NCBI GenBank assembly: GCA_027487385.1
Contig: JAIYDS010000098.1
Span: forward strand, 1-53,107
Length of the DNA stretch: 53,107 nt
Direction of reading: 5' to 3'
From: Acetobacteraceae bacterium
GTDB lineage: Bacteria; Pseudomonadota; Alphaproteobacteria; Acetobacterales; Acetobacteraceae
Shown here: piece after piece, positions 1 to 8,609 of the stretch
Position numbering within the stretch: the stretch's first letter is position 1
Layout of the letters: each line of letters starts with the position of its first letter
Notes under the pieces: generated by a model
What the model was told of the DNA's origin: nothing
What the model saw: the letters and a program-made list of their open reading frames with translations, nothing else
Database searches by the model: none
Position numbers and translations under genes: made by a program

Positions 1-309
1 ATCGCCGCCGTGCTGGCGCGGATCCGCAGCACCGGCTGGCAGCCGGCCTATCGCGGCGTCTTTCACGCGCGGGCCGAGCAATCCACCCATTGGCATGGCT
101 TCGCCGAGGCGATCTTCGCCGGCGCCGCACCTTTCGGCGGCCCAACCCCACGGGTGATCCCCATCGCCACCCATGAGTATCCGGTGAAGGCCACCCGCCC
201 CGCCGATGGCCGCATGGACGGCAACAAGCTCACCCAAACCTTCGGCGTCACACTGCCCACATGGCAGCAGGGGCTCGAGCGGGTGTTGCGCAAGCTGATG
301 GCGGGATAG
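1..309 (+). CDS. rfbD: dTDP-4-dehydrorhamnose reductase, C-terminal part (5' end outside window)
   Basis: The open frame runs from the first base to a TAG at 307-309, so only about the last 102 residues are present. The segment GVFHARAEQSTHWHGFAEAI followed by TRPADGRMDGNKL and FGVTLPTWQQGLERVL matches the C-terminal substrate-binding part of RmlD/RfbD, where the family has RPxxSRLD(C/G)xKL and FGIxLPxW. The enzyme makes dTDP-L-rhamnose from the 4-keto sugar in the cytoplasm. The next gene, a GT2 glycosyltransferase, begins 1 base after the stop, which fits a rhamnose-containing surface polysaccharide operon. The NAD(P)-binding N-terminal domain and catalytic YxxxK lie upstream of the window. 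Family assignment is fairly sure; the partner genes rfbABC are not visible. Confidence 0.82.
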   Translation: MAAVLARIRSTGWQPAYRGVFHARAEQSTHWHGFAEAIFAGAAPFGGPTPRVIPIATHEYPVKATRPADGRMDGNKLTQTFGVTLPTWQQGLERVLRKLMAG

Positions 310-310
310 C

Positions 311-1210
311 TTGCCACCGCGGGTTCAGGTCCTCCTGGCCTGCTACAACGGCGCAGCCCATCTGGACGAGCAGCTCGAGAGCCTGGCCGCCCAGAGGGGG
401 GTGGATTGGGCGCTGCTTTGGCGGGATGACGGCTCCACGGATGCGACCATCGCGCGTCTCGACGCCTTCGCCGGGCGCCATCCGGGCCGGGTTGCGCGCC
501 TGGCGGGGGGCGAGCGGCTTGGCGCGGGAGCCTCCTTCATGCGCTTGCTCGCCGCGGCGCCCGAGGCGCCCTTCTTCGCCTTCATGGACCAGGATGATGT
601 GTGGCTGCCCGGCAAGCTCGCCCGTGGCGTGGCCCGGCTGGCGGATGCCGAGCTGACCTGCTCCCGCCTGCAACTCGTGACGCCGGGGTTGCGGCCCATC
701 GGTCTCTCCGCCCTGCCCTCCCGCCCGCCGGTCTTCGCCACGCTGCTGGCGCATAATGTGGCGGCGGGCTGCACCATGGTCATGACGGCGCGCGCCCGGC
801 GATGGGCCCTCTCGGCCGCCATGCCAGAGGGCGGGTTGCATGACTGGTGGTGCGCGCTGGCGGTGACGGGCTGCGGCGGCCGGCTGGACTTCGATCCCGA
901 GGCCAACCTGCTCTACCGGCAGCATGCGGGAAATCTGGTCGGCGGCGGGACGACACTGGCCGGGCGTGCGCGCCGCATGCTCGGCCGGGGCGCGGCGAGC
1001 TTCTACCAGCCTCTGGCCAGCCTCATGGCGGCGCTTCCCGCGCTGCCGCTGACCGAAGGAGCCCGCGCCGTCCTGCGCGAGGCGGAGGGGTTGCGGGCCG
1101 CCTCGCCGCTGCGGCGCCTTGCGGCGCTGCGCCGCTCAGGCATGGCGCACCACGCGCCAGCCGGGCAGGTGCTGCTCAGCCTGTGGGTTGCGCTGGCTCG
1201 GCTGCGCTGA
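311..1210 (+). CDS. Family 2 glycosyltransferase (rhamnosyltransferase-like)
   Basis: A 299-residue GT-A fold enzyme. The N-terminus has VQVLLACYNGAAHLDEQL, then the nucleotide-binding RDDGSTD near residue 37 and the metal-binding region MDQDDVW near residue 95; the DQDD form is common in bacterial rhamnosyltransferases of cluster RfbF/WbnB type. No transmembrane segment is visible, so it should act at the inner face of the membrane on a lipid-linked glycan. The start is a TTG one base after the rfbD stop, which implies translational coupling with the dTDP-rhamnose gene. Rhamnose as donor sugar is inferred from that neighbour only. Its 3' end overlaps the convergent glycosyltransferase gene by 35 bases. 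Confidence 0.85.
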   Translation: MPPRVQVLLACYNGAAHLDEQLESLAAQRGVDWALLWRDDGSTDATIARLDAFAGRHPGRVARLAGGERLGAGASFMRLLAAAPEAPFFAFMDQDDVWLPGKLARGVARLADAELTCSRLQLVTPGLRPIGLSALPSRPPVFATLLAHNVAAGCTMVMTARARRWALSAAMPEGGLHDWWCALAVTGCGGRLDFDPEANLLYRQHAGNLVGGGTTLAGRARRMLGRGAASFYQPLASLMAALPALPLTEGARAVLREAEGLRAASPLRRLAALRRSGMAHHAPAGQVLLSLWVALARLR

Positions 1211-3395
1211 TGCGGAGTGCTGCGCGGGCGGCGGCTTCCGCGAAGCCCGCTTCCAGGCGCTCCTCGATCGCGGCGGCAGAGAAGCGATCTCCCGCATAGC
1301 TGCGCTGGCGCGCCGCCTGGGCCGACCAGGCCGCATCATCCATGATCAGCCGCAGCACATGCCCCGCGAAGTCCCGGGGCTCCTGCGCGACGGCGCAGGC
1401 CGCCTCGACCCCCTCCAGCCCCTGCGCGCCGACCGGCGTCGTGACGAGGGGCACGCCGGCATGAAGCGCCTCCACCACCTTCAGCTTCACACCCGCGCCG
1501 AAGCGCAACGGGCAGATGATCACCCGCGCCCGGCCATAGAGGCGGGTCAGCTCCTCCTCCGGGATATAGCCGGTCACCTCGATGCCCGGCGCTGCCAGCG
1601 CACGCACCTTTTCGGTGGGCTTCGAGCCGGCCAGCGTCAGGTCCAGGCCCGGCAAGGTCGCGCGAAGGAGAGGAAGGATCTCCGCCACGAACCAGCAGGC
1701 GGCATCCTCATTGGGCGGATGCCCGAAGCCAGCGACGAAGAGCAGGCCGTTGCGCCCTTCCGGGCGCGGTACCTCGGGCGGCAGCGGCGGCAGGGCATAG
1801 GGGGTGATGGACCCGACCGCCACGTCAGGGGCCAGGGCACGGACCGCAGCGACCTCCTCCTCCGAGAGATAGAGGCTCAGGTCGGCGGCCTGCCAAACCG
1901 CGCTCTCCTCGGCGAGAAGGCTGGCGGCCTCGGCCCTGAGCGCGGCGGAGCCGAGCAGTTCCGCCTCGCGCCGGAGGCGGGCGTGGTGAAGGTCATGGCC
2001 ATAGAAGATGACCGGCGCGCGGCTATGGGCATGAATATGCGGCAGGGTCGCCGCGGCGACATGCGGGCGGGAGACCAGGAACTCGTCGATCTCGCCCCCA
2101 TTCTCCGCGATCCAGGCGGCGAAGCTCCCCGACCAAGGGCCGTAGAGCACCTCCACGCCACGGGCCTGCAGCGCTTCCGTATAGCCCGGGGTCTTCAGGC
2201 CGTTCAGCGGCCAGAACTTCACCACCCGCCCCCGTGCCTGCAAGGCTTCGATCACGCCGATCATGCAGCGGGATCCTGCGTCGCGGTCGGGCTCCGGCAG
2301 GTTGTTGTCGATGACAAGGGTGATCTTGCGATGCAGGGCACGGTCGCGCGCGCGCATCAAGCGTGTGCCATGCGGCAGGTGATTGGCGCGGAGCGTCGCG
2401 TCCCACCGTTCGCGCAGCTTGGCGAAATTGGCGATTTGGTACGCCTTCAGCCCCTGGCTCACATCCGTGCCATGGGACACGCCCTCATGATGGATGACGA
2501 TCGCATCGGGCTGGTAGATCACGCGCCGTCCGGCACGACGGACGCGAAAGGCAAGATCCGTATCCTCGCAATAGGCGGGGGCGTAGTGCGGGTCGAAGCC
2601 GCCCAATTCGCGCCAAAGCGGCAAGGGCAGCATGATGGCCGCGCCCGAGATGTAGTCGGCGTCGCGAAGATAGTTGTAGGCGGGCTTCCTGGGATCATCC
2701 TGATGGCCGTAATTCCAGGCCGTGCCGTCATCCCAGACAAGGCCGCCCGCCTCCTGCTGCCAGCCATCCGGATACAGCAGCCTTGCGCCGACCAGGCCCG
2801 CTTCGGGATGGCTCGTGAAGGTGTCAAACAGCGCATCGAGGGCGCCCGGCATCACTTCCGTGTCGTTGTTGAGCAGCAACAGATGGCTGCCGCGCGCCAG
2901 CTTCGCGGCATCATTGCAGGAGAGCAGGAAACCCAGATTGCTGCTGCGCTCCACAAGGCGCACACCGCTCGCTTCGTGCAATCCGGGCACGCGCGGATCA
3001 CCGGAGGCGTCGTCCACCACCAGCACCTCGAAGGCGACGCGCGGGGGATGGGCGGCGATCGAGGCGAGGCAACGCAGCGTGTAATCCACCTTGCCATAGG
3101 TGGGGATCAGGATCGACAGCACCGGCGCGTCGGAAGTCGGCAGCACAAGGGCCGAGGGCTCGGGCGCGGCGAAGGCAGGCGGCAGCCCCAGGCGCTCCCG
3201 CAGCTGGGACCTGACACCGGCGCGCATCCGCAGGCTCTCCAGCACATAGTCCCAGCGCGCTCGGATGAGGGCGCGGCGATCCCGCAGTTGCCGAATCAGT
3301 TGGCCCGTCACCGCCCAATAGGCCAGCTTGCGGACACGACCGGCCTGACGCTTCAGGAACAGGAGCTTCGACGGGAAGGCCTTGGACAAAAGCAT
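1176..3395 (-). CDS. Two-domain glycosyltransferase, GT2 fused to GT4
   Basis: 739 residues. After a basic helical N-terminus (1-90) comes a GT2 domain starting at VLSILIPTYGK (about residue 92), with the VVDDASGD donor site, LLNNDTEV near 180 and EDTDLAFRVRR near 275. A second, GT4-like (GT-B) part starts near 357 (KITLVIDNNLPEPDRDAG) and carries LLFVAGFGHPPN and the nucleotide-sugar binding stretch FGAGVKLKVVEALHAGVPLV near 655-675. Such fusions can add two different sugars in series to a surface glycan. It is convergent with the GT2 gene at 311-1210 and faces away from the moeA cluster. A longer paralogue lies at 28129-31602, and the two share the NDTEV, QEAGG and EDTDLA blocks in the same order. 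Substrates cannot be read from the sequence. Confidence 0.85.
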   Translation of the reverse strand: MLLSKAFPSKLLFLKRQAGRVRKLAYWAVTGQLIRQLRDRRALIRARWDYVLESLRMRAGVRSQLRERLGLPPAFAAPEPSALVLPTSDAPVLSILIPTYGKVDYTLRCLASIAAHPPRVAFEVLVVDDASGDPRVPGLHEASGVRLVERSSNLGFLLSCNDAAKLARGSHLLLLNNDTEVMPGALDALFDTFTSHPEAGLVGARLLYPDGWQQEAGGLVWDDGTAWNYGHQDDPRKPAYNYLRDADYISGAAIMLPLPLWRELGGFDPHYAPAYCEDTDLAFRVRRAGRRVIYQPDAIVIHHEGVSHGTDVSQGLKAYQIANFAKLRERWDATLRANHLPHGTRLMRARDRALHRKITLVIDNNLPEPDRDAGSRCMIGVIEALQARGRVVKFWPLNGLKTPGYTEALQARGVEVLYGPWSGSFAAWIAENGGEIDEFLVSRPHVAAATLPHIHAHSRAPVIFYGHDLHHARLRREAELLGSAALRAEAASLLAEESAVWQAADLSLYLSEEEVAAVRALAPDVAVGSITPYALPPLPPEVPRPEGRNGLLFVAGFGHPPNEDAACWFVAEILPLLRATLPGLDLTLAGSKPTEKVRALAAPGIEVTGYIPEEELTRLYGRARVIICPLRFGAGVKLKVVEALHAGVPLVTTPVGAQGLEGVEAACAVAQEPRDFAGHVLRLIMDDAAWSAQAARQRSYAGDRFSAAAIEERLEAGFAEAAARAALRISAAEPAQPTG

Positions 3396-3829
3396 CTCCA
3401 GCCCGCAGACCGGGCGAACAGCTGACAGAAAGGGGCGGCGTAGAGAACCGGATCAAAGCACGCCTGGCGCTCGATCCCGGGGTGAAGAAGCCAGCCGGGG
3501 CCCGTCCGTCAAGATGTGATGGCCCAGGGGGGCTTGGCGGGGCATATGGTACGGGGCGATTCGTGCCGGAAGGTCGAACCCGAAGCCCTCGGTGCACCAG
3601 GTGCGCCGGGCCTGGCAACGGCCGCCGGATCGCCATCTGCCAGCGACCAACGACCGGTGGCGCCACGGCGCTGGACTGGAGGAAGGTGGGGCGGCCGCGC
3701 CGCTCCCGACAAACCGGGCGAAACCCCGCTGGCGCCCCCAGACGGCGGGTGATGCGTCCACAGGCCCATCCCTGATCGGCCCTGCAAGGCCTTGGCGGCG
3801 GGCGGGCGCCCGCCGCTGGCCCTCGACCC
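3396..3829. other. Intergenic stretch without a supported gene
   Basis: About 430 bases between the start of the GT2-GT4 gene and the end of moeA, both on the minus strand. Open frames exist on both strands but none has family-like sequence, a convincing ribosome binding site or the codon pattern of the neighbours. The stretch presumably holds the promoter and leader of the glycosyltransferase gene and the end of the moeA transcript. In many Alphaproteobacteria lexA follows moeA; it is not here. Confidence 0.5.
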
Positions 3830-5032
3830 TCAAGCCCCAAGCGCAGCCAGCGGAACCACCTCGACCATCCCCCCCTTCGGCAAGGCCGGCGCGAAGGGCG
3901 CGCGCAGAATCAGCCCATCGGCCGAGGCCAGCACCGCCAGCATGGAGCTGTCCTGGCGGCTGGCGGGCGTCGCCACCCAGCCGCCCGCCGCATCGCGCAT
4001 CAAGGTGGCGCGGAGATGGTCGGCCCGGATGTCGTTCTCCGGCAGATCCGTGCCCGCCGCCGCCTGGATGGTCCGGGGCGCCTGGTCCGGCAGACCCTGC
4101 ATCCGCGCCAGCGCCGGCAGCAGGAAGACCACGCCGCAGACCAACGCCGAGACCGGATTGCCCGGCAGGCCCAGCACCGGCATGGTGCCGAGTCGCCCCC
4201 AGATCAGCGGCTTGCCCGGCCGCATGGCGATCTTCCAGAAATCCAGCGCGAAACCGTCCCGGCCCAGCGCCTTCTGCACCAGGTCATGCTCGCCCACGCT
4301 GGCGCCGCCCGTGGTCACCAGCAGGTCATAGCCGCCCGAACCAGCCAGCGCCGCGATGCTGCCCGCATCATCCGGCGCGATGGGCAGGATGATCCCCTCC
4401 CCCCCCGCCGAGGCCACCAGCGCGGCCAGCGCATGAGCGTTGGAGCTGACGATGCCGCCCGGCGGCAGGGGCTCGCCCGGCAGGGCGATCTCATCGCCGG
4501 TGGCGAGGATGCCGATGCGCGGGCGGCGATGCACCGTAAGCCAGGGCTGGTTGGAAGCGGCGGCAAGCCCGATATCCCGCGCCGTCAGCCGGCGGCCGGC
4601 GGGCAGCAATTCCTGCCCTTCGGCGAAATCCAGGCCCCGGCGGCGAATCCATCGGCCGGGTGCAACGGGCTCCAGCACCTCCAGCCCATCGGCCGCGGCC
4701 CGCGCATTTTCCTGGATCAGGATGGCGTCCGCACCGGCCGGCACGAAGCCGCCGGTGAAGATGCGCACCGCCTCGCCCGGGCCGACTTCGCCCGCGAAGG
4801 GCCGCCCGGCGGGGGCCGCGCCGGTCACGCTCAGCCTGGCACCCGCCGCGGTGTCGCCCGCGCGCACCGCATAGCCGTCCATGGCCGAGACATCGGCCGG
4901 CGGCTGGGTCAGGCGGGAGATGACGGGCCGCGCCAGCACGCGATTCCAGCCGGCGGCCAGCGCCACCGTCTCCGGCCCGGTCGGCCGGATGCCGGCCAGG
5001 ATGCGCTGTCGCGCCTCCTCCAGGGAAATCAT
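3830..5032 (-). CDS. moeA: Molybdopterin molybdenumtransferase MoeA
   Basis: 400 residues, the usual MoeA length. The enzyme inserts molybdate into adenylated molybdopterin in the last cytoplasmic step of molybdenum cofactor synthesis. The sequence begins [11 protein letters not shown], has the family hallmark [14 protein letters not shown] near residues 43-56, [14 protein letters not shown] near 90-104, the MoCF-fold [11 protein letters not shown] near 240, and [10 protein letters not shown] and [10 protein letters not shown] in the second half of the MoCF domain. Its ATG overlaps the moaC stop (ATGA), so the two are translated together. A molybdoenzyme that would need the cofactor is encoded at 35400-37688. 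Confidence 0.96.
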   Translation of the reverse strand: MISLEEARQRILAGIRPTGPETVALAAGWNRVLARPVISRLTQPPADVSAMDGYAVRAGDTAAGARLSVTGAAPAGRPFAGEVGPGEAVRIFTGGFVPAGADAILIQENARAAADGLEVLEPVAPGRWIRRRGLDFAEGQELLPAGRRLTARDIGLAAASNQPWLTVHRRPRIGILATGDEIALPGEPLPPGGIVSSNAHALAALVASAGGEGIILPIAPDDAGSIAALAGSGGYDLLVTTGGASVGEHDLVQKALGRDGFALDFWKIAMRPGKPLIWGRLGTMPVLGLPGNPVSALVCGVVFLLPALARMQGLPDQAPRTIQAAAGTDLPENDIRADHLRATLMRDAAGGWVATPASRQDSSMLAVLASADGLILRAPFAPALPKGGMVEVVPLAALGA

Positions 5033-5505
5033 GGCGCGGCTTCGAAGCGGCCCGACTTGCCGCCTTCCTTCAGGGCGAGGTGGATGCCCTCGATCCGCAT
5101 GCCGCGATCCACCGCCTTCACCATGTCATAGACGGTGAGGGCTGCGACGCTGACGGCGGTCAGCGCCTCCATCTCCACGCCGGTGCGCCCGGTGACGCTG
5201 ACCTGTGACTCGATCTCCACCGTGTCGGGTCCGGCGATGGTGAGGTCCACGCGCACCTTGGTCAGCATCAGCGGGTGGCAGAGCGGGATCAGGTCACTCG
5301 TCTTCTTCGCGGCCATGATGCCGGCGAGGCGCGCCACGCCGAGCACATCGCCCTTCCCCGCCTTGCCCTCGGCGATCAGCGCGAGCGTCTCCGGCGCCAT
5401 GACGATGCGCCCGCGCGCGATGGCGAGGCGCTCCGTCTCGGGCTTGCCCGCCACATCCACCATGGCGGCGCGGCCGGCCTCATCGAAATGGGTGAGAGGA
5501 GACAT
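5029..5505 (-). CDS. moaC: Cyclic pyranopterin monophosphate synthase MoaC
   Basis: 158 residues from the ATG at 5505 ([18 protein letters not shown]), the standard MoaC length. MoaC works with MoaA to turn GTP into cyclic pyranopterin monophosphate. Visible family blocks are the N-terminal [14 protein letters not shown], the active-site [10 protein letters not shown] near residues 70-79, [20 protein letters not shown] near 105-125 and the metal- and substrate-binding [10 protein letters not shown]. An ATG at 5511 is in frame, but the GAGGGA ribosome site abuts it and is better spaced for 5505. The open frame extends further upstream with no family similarity. It lies between trpC and moeA, the alphaproteobacterial order. 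Confidence 0.95.
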   Translation of the reverse strand: MSPLTHFDEAGRAAMVDVAGKPETERLAIARGRIVMAPETLALIAEGKAGKGDVLGVARLAGIMAAKKTSDLIPLCHPLMLTKVRVDLTIAGPDTVEIESQVSVTGRTGVEMEALTAVSVAALTVYDMVKAVDRGMRIEGIHLALKEGGKSGRFEAAP

Positions 5506-5525
5506 ATTCATTCCCTCAGACGGCG

Positions 5526-5615
5526 GGCGGCGGCTCCGCCGCCTTGCCTTCGCCGCGCGGCGCATGCGCCAGGTTGGAAGGTCGGTCTGGCAGCACCGGC
5601 CGCATTCGCGGCCGG
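5526..5615. repeat. Two perfect hairpins in the trpC-moaC gap
   Basis: Two perfect 8-bp inverted repeats lie in the 139 bases between the trpC stop and the moaC start. One has arms at 5526-5533 and 5536-5543 (GGCGGCGG / CCGCCGCC, 2-base loop). The other has arms at 5596-5603 and 5608-5615 (CCGGCCGC / GCGGCCGG, loop ATTC). Neither is followed by a T-run on the minus strand, so they look more like mRNA processing, stabilising or REP-like elements than intrinsic terminators. Confidence 0.55.
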
Positions 5616-5644
5616 ATTCTCGGGGCGCGCATCCCCCTCTCGCC

Positions 5645-6451
5645 TCACGTCCCAAGCAGCGCGCGTGTTGCTTCCGCCACATCGGGCTGGCGCATCAGAT
5701 GCTCGCCCACCAGCACGCAATAGGCGCCGGCCTCGGCCATCCGGCGCAGGTCGGCGGGGCTGCGCAGCCCGCTTTCGGCCACCGGAATGCGGTCGGCCGG
5801 GACCATGGGGATGAGTTCCTCGCTGGTGGCGAGGTCCGTCACCAGCGTCTTCAGGTTGCGGTTGTTCACGCCGATCAGCCGGGTCTGCAGCCCGAGCGCG
5901 CGTTCCATCTCGCGCGCGTCATGCACCTCGGCCAGCACCGCCATGTCGAGGCTTCGGGCCACATCCTCCAGCTCATTGGCCTGCTCATCGCTGAGTGCCG
6001 CCATGATCAGAAGGATGGCATCGGCGCCCATGGCGCGCGCCTCGAAGACCTGGAAGGGGTGGATCATGAAATCCTTGCGCAGCACCGGAAGCTGGCAGGC
6101 GGCGCGGGCGGCGATCAGATCCTCCGGGCGGCCCTGGAACCATTTCGCATCGGTCAGCACGGAAAGGCAGGCCGCCCCGGCGCTTTCATAGGCACGGGCC
6201 AGTTCGGCCGGCTCGAAGGGGTCGCGGATCAACCCGCCGGAGGGCGAGGCGCGCTTGATCTCGGCGATCAGCCCGGTGCGGCCCTCGCCGATCTTGGCGC
6301 AGAGCGCGCCGGTGAAGTCGCGCGGCGCCTCCTGGTCCAGCGCGCGCTTCTCCATCTCGGCCAGCGGCGTGGCGGCGAGGCCGGCGGCAACCTCCTCCTC
6401 CTTGTCCCGCAGGATGCGGGCCAAAGTGTCGGACACAACGTCAATGTTCAT
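5645..6451 (-). CDS. trpC: Indole-3-glycerol phosphate synthase
   Basis: 268 residues, normal for a monofunctional TrpC. It closes the indole ring in tryptophan synthesis (CdRP to indole-3-glycerol phosphate). The TIM-barrel motifs are all present: [13 protein letters not shown] (catalytic Lys and Glu region, residues 61-73), [13 protein letters not shown] near 95-107, PVLRKDFMI near 121-129, VLAEVHD near 170, [11 protein letters not shown] near 190-200 and [12 protein letters not shown] near 220. The start ATG overlaps the trpD stop (ATGA), so the pair is coupled. There is no fused TrpF domain. Confidence 0.96.
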   Translation of the reverse strand: MNIDVVSDTLARILRDKEEEVAAGLAATPLAEMEKRALDQEAPRDFTGALCAKIGEGRTGLIAEIKRASPSGGLIRDPFEPAELARAYESAGAACLSVLTDAKWFQGRPEDLIAARAACQLPVLRKDFMIHPFQVFEARAMGADAILLIMAALSDEQANELEDVARSLDMAVLAEVHDAREMERALGLQTRLIGVNNRNLKTLVTDLATSEELIPMVPADRIPVAESGLRSPADLRRMAEAGAYCVLVGEHLMRQPDVAEATRALLGT

Positions 6452-7470
6452 TCAGGGTCAGCCTCGGAGGTCGAACGGCGAAGCCGGATGAGAACATCCA
6501 AGGCGCGCCCGCTGTCAATGCTCTCACCCGCCAACGCCGCGCCCTCGCGCAGGTTGGCGGCACGCCCGGCCACCACCAAGGCGGCGGCGGCGTTCAGCAG
6601 CACCATGTCGCGATAGGCGCCGGTCTGCCCCTCCAGCAGGGCCACCAGCGCCGCGGCATTCTCGGCCGGCTCGCCGCCCTTGATCGCCTCCATCGGCCAG
6701 GTCGGCAGGCCGGCATCCGCCGGCGCCACAGTGAAGCGCCGAGTGCGCCCGCCGGCCAGCTCCACCACCTCCGACGGGCCGGAGATGGCCAGCTCGTCCA
6801 TGCCTTGCCCATGCACCACCCAGGCGGCCTCGGTGCCCAGCCGGCCCAGCGCCTCGGCCATGGGCTGGAGCCATTCGGCCGAGAAGGCGCCGGTCATCTG
6901 CCGCTTCACCCGGCCCGGATTGGCCAGCGGCCCGAGCAGGTTGAAGATGGTGCGCGTGCCGAGCTCCACCCGCGCGCCGCCGGCATGGCGCAGCGCGGAA
7001 TGGTGGCGGGGGGCGAGCAGGAAGACCATGCCCGCCTCGCGGATCACCGCCGGCAGGCGCTCCAGCGGCACATCCAGGTTCACGCCCAACGCCGCCAGCG
7101 CATCCGCCGCGCCGGATTTCGAGGAAAGCGCGCGGTTGCCATGCTTGGCGACGGGCACGCCGGCCCCGGCCACCACCATGGCCGCCGTGGTGGAGATGTT
7201 CAGGCTGCCCGAGGCATCACCGCCCGTGCCCACCACGTCCATGGCGTCCGGCGGCACCTCCACGGCCAGCATGCGGGCGCGCATGGCGCGCACCGCGCCC
7301 GTCATCTCGGCCACCGTCTCGCCGCGGACGCGCATGGCCATGAGCATGCCGGCGATCTGCGCCGGCGTCGCATCGCCGGCCATGATGATGCCGAAGGCGG
7401 CCTCGGCCTCGCTCTCGGCCAGGCGTTCCCCCGCGGCAAGGCGGGCCAATATGGGCTTCAGGCCATTCAT
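6448..7470 (-). CDS. trpD: Anthranilate phosphoribosyltransferase
   Basis: 340 residues, full length. It transfers phosphoribose from PRPP to anthranilate. Motifs seen are VVGTGGDASGSLNIST (glycine-rich PRPP site, about residues 80-95), VAKHGNRALSSKSGAADALAALG in two parts near 107-130, RHHSALRHA near 155-163 and the domain-closing GTRTIFNLLGPLANP near 172-186. It is the first gene of the minus-strand trpD-trpC-moaC-moeA run. The trpG gene that usually precedes trpD in Alphaproteobacteria is missing; a divergent sugar epimerase lies upstream instead. No leader peptide or attenuator is evident. Confidence 0.96.
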   Translation of the reverse strand: MNGLKPILARLAAGERLAESEAEAAFGIIMAGDATPAQIAGMLMAMRVRGETVAEMTGAVRAMRARMLAVEVPPDAMDVVGTGGDASGSLNISTTAAMVVAGAGVPVAKHGNRALSSKSGAADALAALGVNLDVPLERLPAVIREAGMVFLLAPRHHSALRHAGGARVELGTRTIFNLLGPLANPGRVKRQMTGAFSAEWLQPMAEALGRLGTEAAWVVHGQGMDELAISGPSEVVELAGGRTRRFTVAPADAGLPTWPMEAIKGGEPAENAAALVALLEGQTGAYRDMVLLNAAAALVVAGRAANLREGAALAGESIDSGRALDVLIRLRRSTSEADPE

Positions 7471-7526
7471 CTTGTGGGGTTGGACCTTCTGGTTCCGCCA
7501 TTCGGCTGCTGCGTTCCTCCCCCCTT

Positions 7527-7580
7527 ATAGGGCGCATGGCGGTTCCGCCAAAAACCCGCCATAGGGGGCGCATGGCGGTT
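7527..7580. repeat. Direct repeat duplicating the epimerase start region
   Basis: ATAGGGCGCATGGCGGTT (7527-7544) recurs as ATAGGGGGCGCATGGCGGTT (7561-7580), with the ATGs exactly 36 bases apart and in the same frame. Between them ATGGCGG (7536-7542) and CCGCCAT (7556-7562) form an inverted repeat. GGTTCCGCCA also occurs at both 7491-7500 and 7541-7550. This looks like a local duplication that gave the gene two possible start sites. Confidence 0.6.
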
Positions 7581-8540
7581 GTTCTGGTCACCGGTGCTGC
7601 GGGCTTCATTGGCGCCCATCTCTCCTCCGCCCTGCTGGCGCGGGGCGATGAGGTGATCGGGCTCGACAATCTGAACCCCTATTACGATCCCGCATTGAAG
7701 CAGGCGCGGCTGGACCGGCTGATCGGCCCCGCCCGCGGCTTCACCTTCCACCGGATGGACCTGGCCGACAGCGATGCCGTGGCCGCGCTGCTGCGCTCGC
7801 GGCCGGACATCACCCATATCGCGCATCTGGGCGCGCAGGCGGGCGTGCGATGGTCCCTGGAGGCGCCCTTCGCCTATACTTCGGCCAATGTCACTGGCCA
7901 TCTCGCCGTGCTGGAGGCCGCCCGCCGCCACGCCCCCGGCCTGCGCCACATGGTCTATGCCTCCACCAGCTCGGTCTATGGCAGCCGCGCCGATGGCCCG
8001 TTTCGTGAAACGGACCCGGTGAACCGCCCCGCCTCGCTCTACGCGGCGACCAAGATCGCCGATGAGGCGATGAGCAGCGCCTATGCCGATCTTTACGGCC
8101 TGCCGCTGACGGGCCTGCGCTTCTTCACCGTCTATGGCCCTTGGGGACGGCCGGACATGGCCTATTGGCTCTTCACCGACGCCATCCTGAAGGGCCAGCC
8201 CGTGCGCCTCTTCAATGAGGGGCGGATGCGGCGGGACTTCACCTATGTGGATGACATCGTGGCCGGCGTGATGGCCGCGCTGGACCATCCGGCCCCGGGC
8301 CACCGCATCTACAATATCGGTCACAGCCAGCCCGAGAACCTACTGGATTTCCTGGATATCCTGGAAGATCTGCTCGGCCGCCGGGCGATTCGCGAATACA
8401 TGCCGAACCAGCCCGGCGATGTGCCCAACACCTTCGCCGACATCAGCGCGATGCGCCGCGATTTCGGCTGGCAGCCCTGCACCGGCCTGCGCCAGGGGCT
8501 TGGCCAATTCACCGCCTGGTGGCGGAGCCACTTCGGATGA
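7572..8540 (+). CDS. NAD-dependent epimerase, UDP-glucuronate 4-epimerase-like
   Basis: 322 residues from the ATG at 7572 (MAVVLVTGAAGFIGAHL). An extended short-chain dehydrogenase/reductase with the NAD-binding GAAGFIG near residue 9-15, the UDP-glucuronate epimerase hallmark DNLNPYYDPALKQARL near 40, and the catalytic Tyr-Lys pair in SLYAATK near 158. The block GPWGRPDMAYWLF and then RRDFTYVDDIV is typical of the UDP-GlcA to UDP-GalA epimerases that supply capsule and exopolysaccharide sugars. An in-frame ATG at 7536 would add 12 residues, but the G-rich ribosome site before 7572 and family starts favour the shorter form. It is divergent from trpD. Confidence 0.88.
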   Translation: MAVVLVTGAAGFIGAHLSSALLARGDEVIGLDNLNPYYDPALKQARLDRLIGPARGFTFHRMDLADSDAVAALLRSRPDITHIAHLGAQAGVRWSLEAPFAYTSANVTGHLAVLEAARRHAPGLRHMVYASTSSVYGSRADGPFRETDPVNRPASLYAATKIADEAMSSAYADLYGLPLTGLRFFTVYGPWGRPDMAYWLFTDAILKGQPVRLFNEGRMRRDFTYVDDIVAGVMAALDHPAPGHRIYNIGHSQPENLLDFLDILEDLLGRRAIREYMPNQPGDVPNTFADISAMRRDFGWQPCTGLRQGLGQFTAWWRSHFG

Positions 8541-8609
8541 GACCGGTACCGGCCTCTCCCGCGGAGCGGGTGATTCCCACCGCTGCCGCTTTCCTCTAGG
8601 TTGCATGCC

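Noticed and set aside
1119-3425. 768-codon open frame on the plus strand opposite the GT2-GT4 gene
   Set aside because: It is the antisense shadow of a clear glycosyltransferase. The protein is Arg/Gly/His-rich without family motifs, as expected for high-GC antisense frames.
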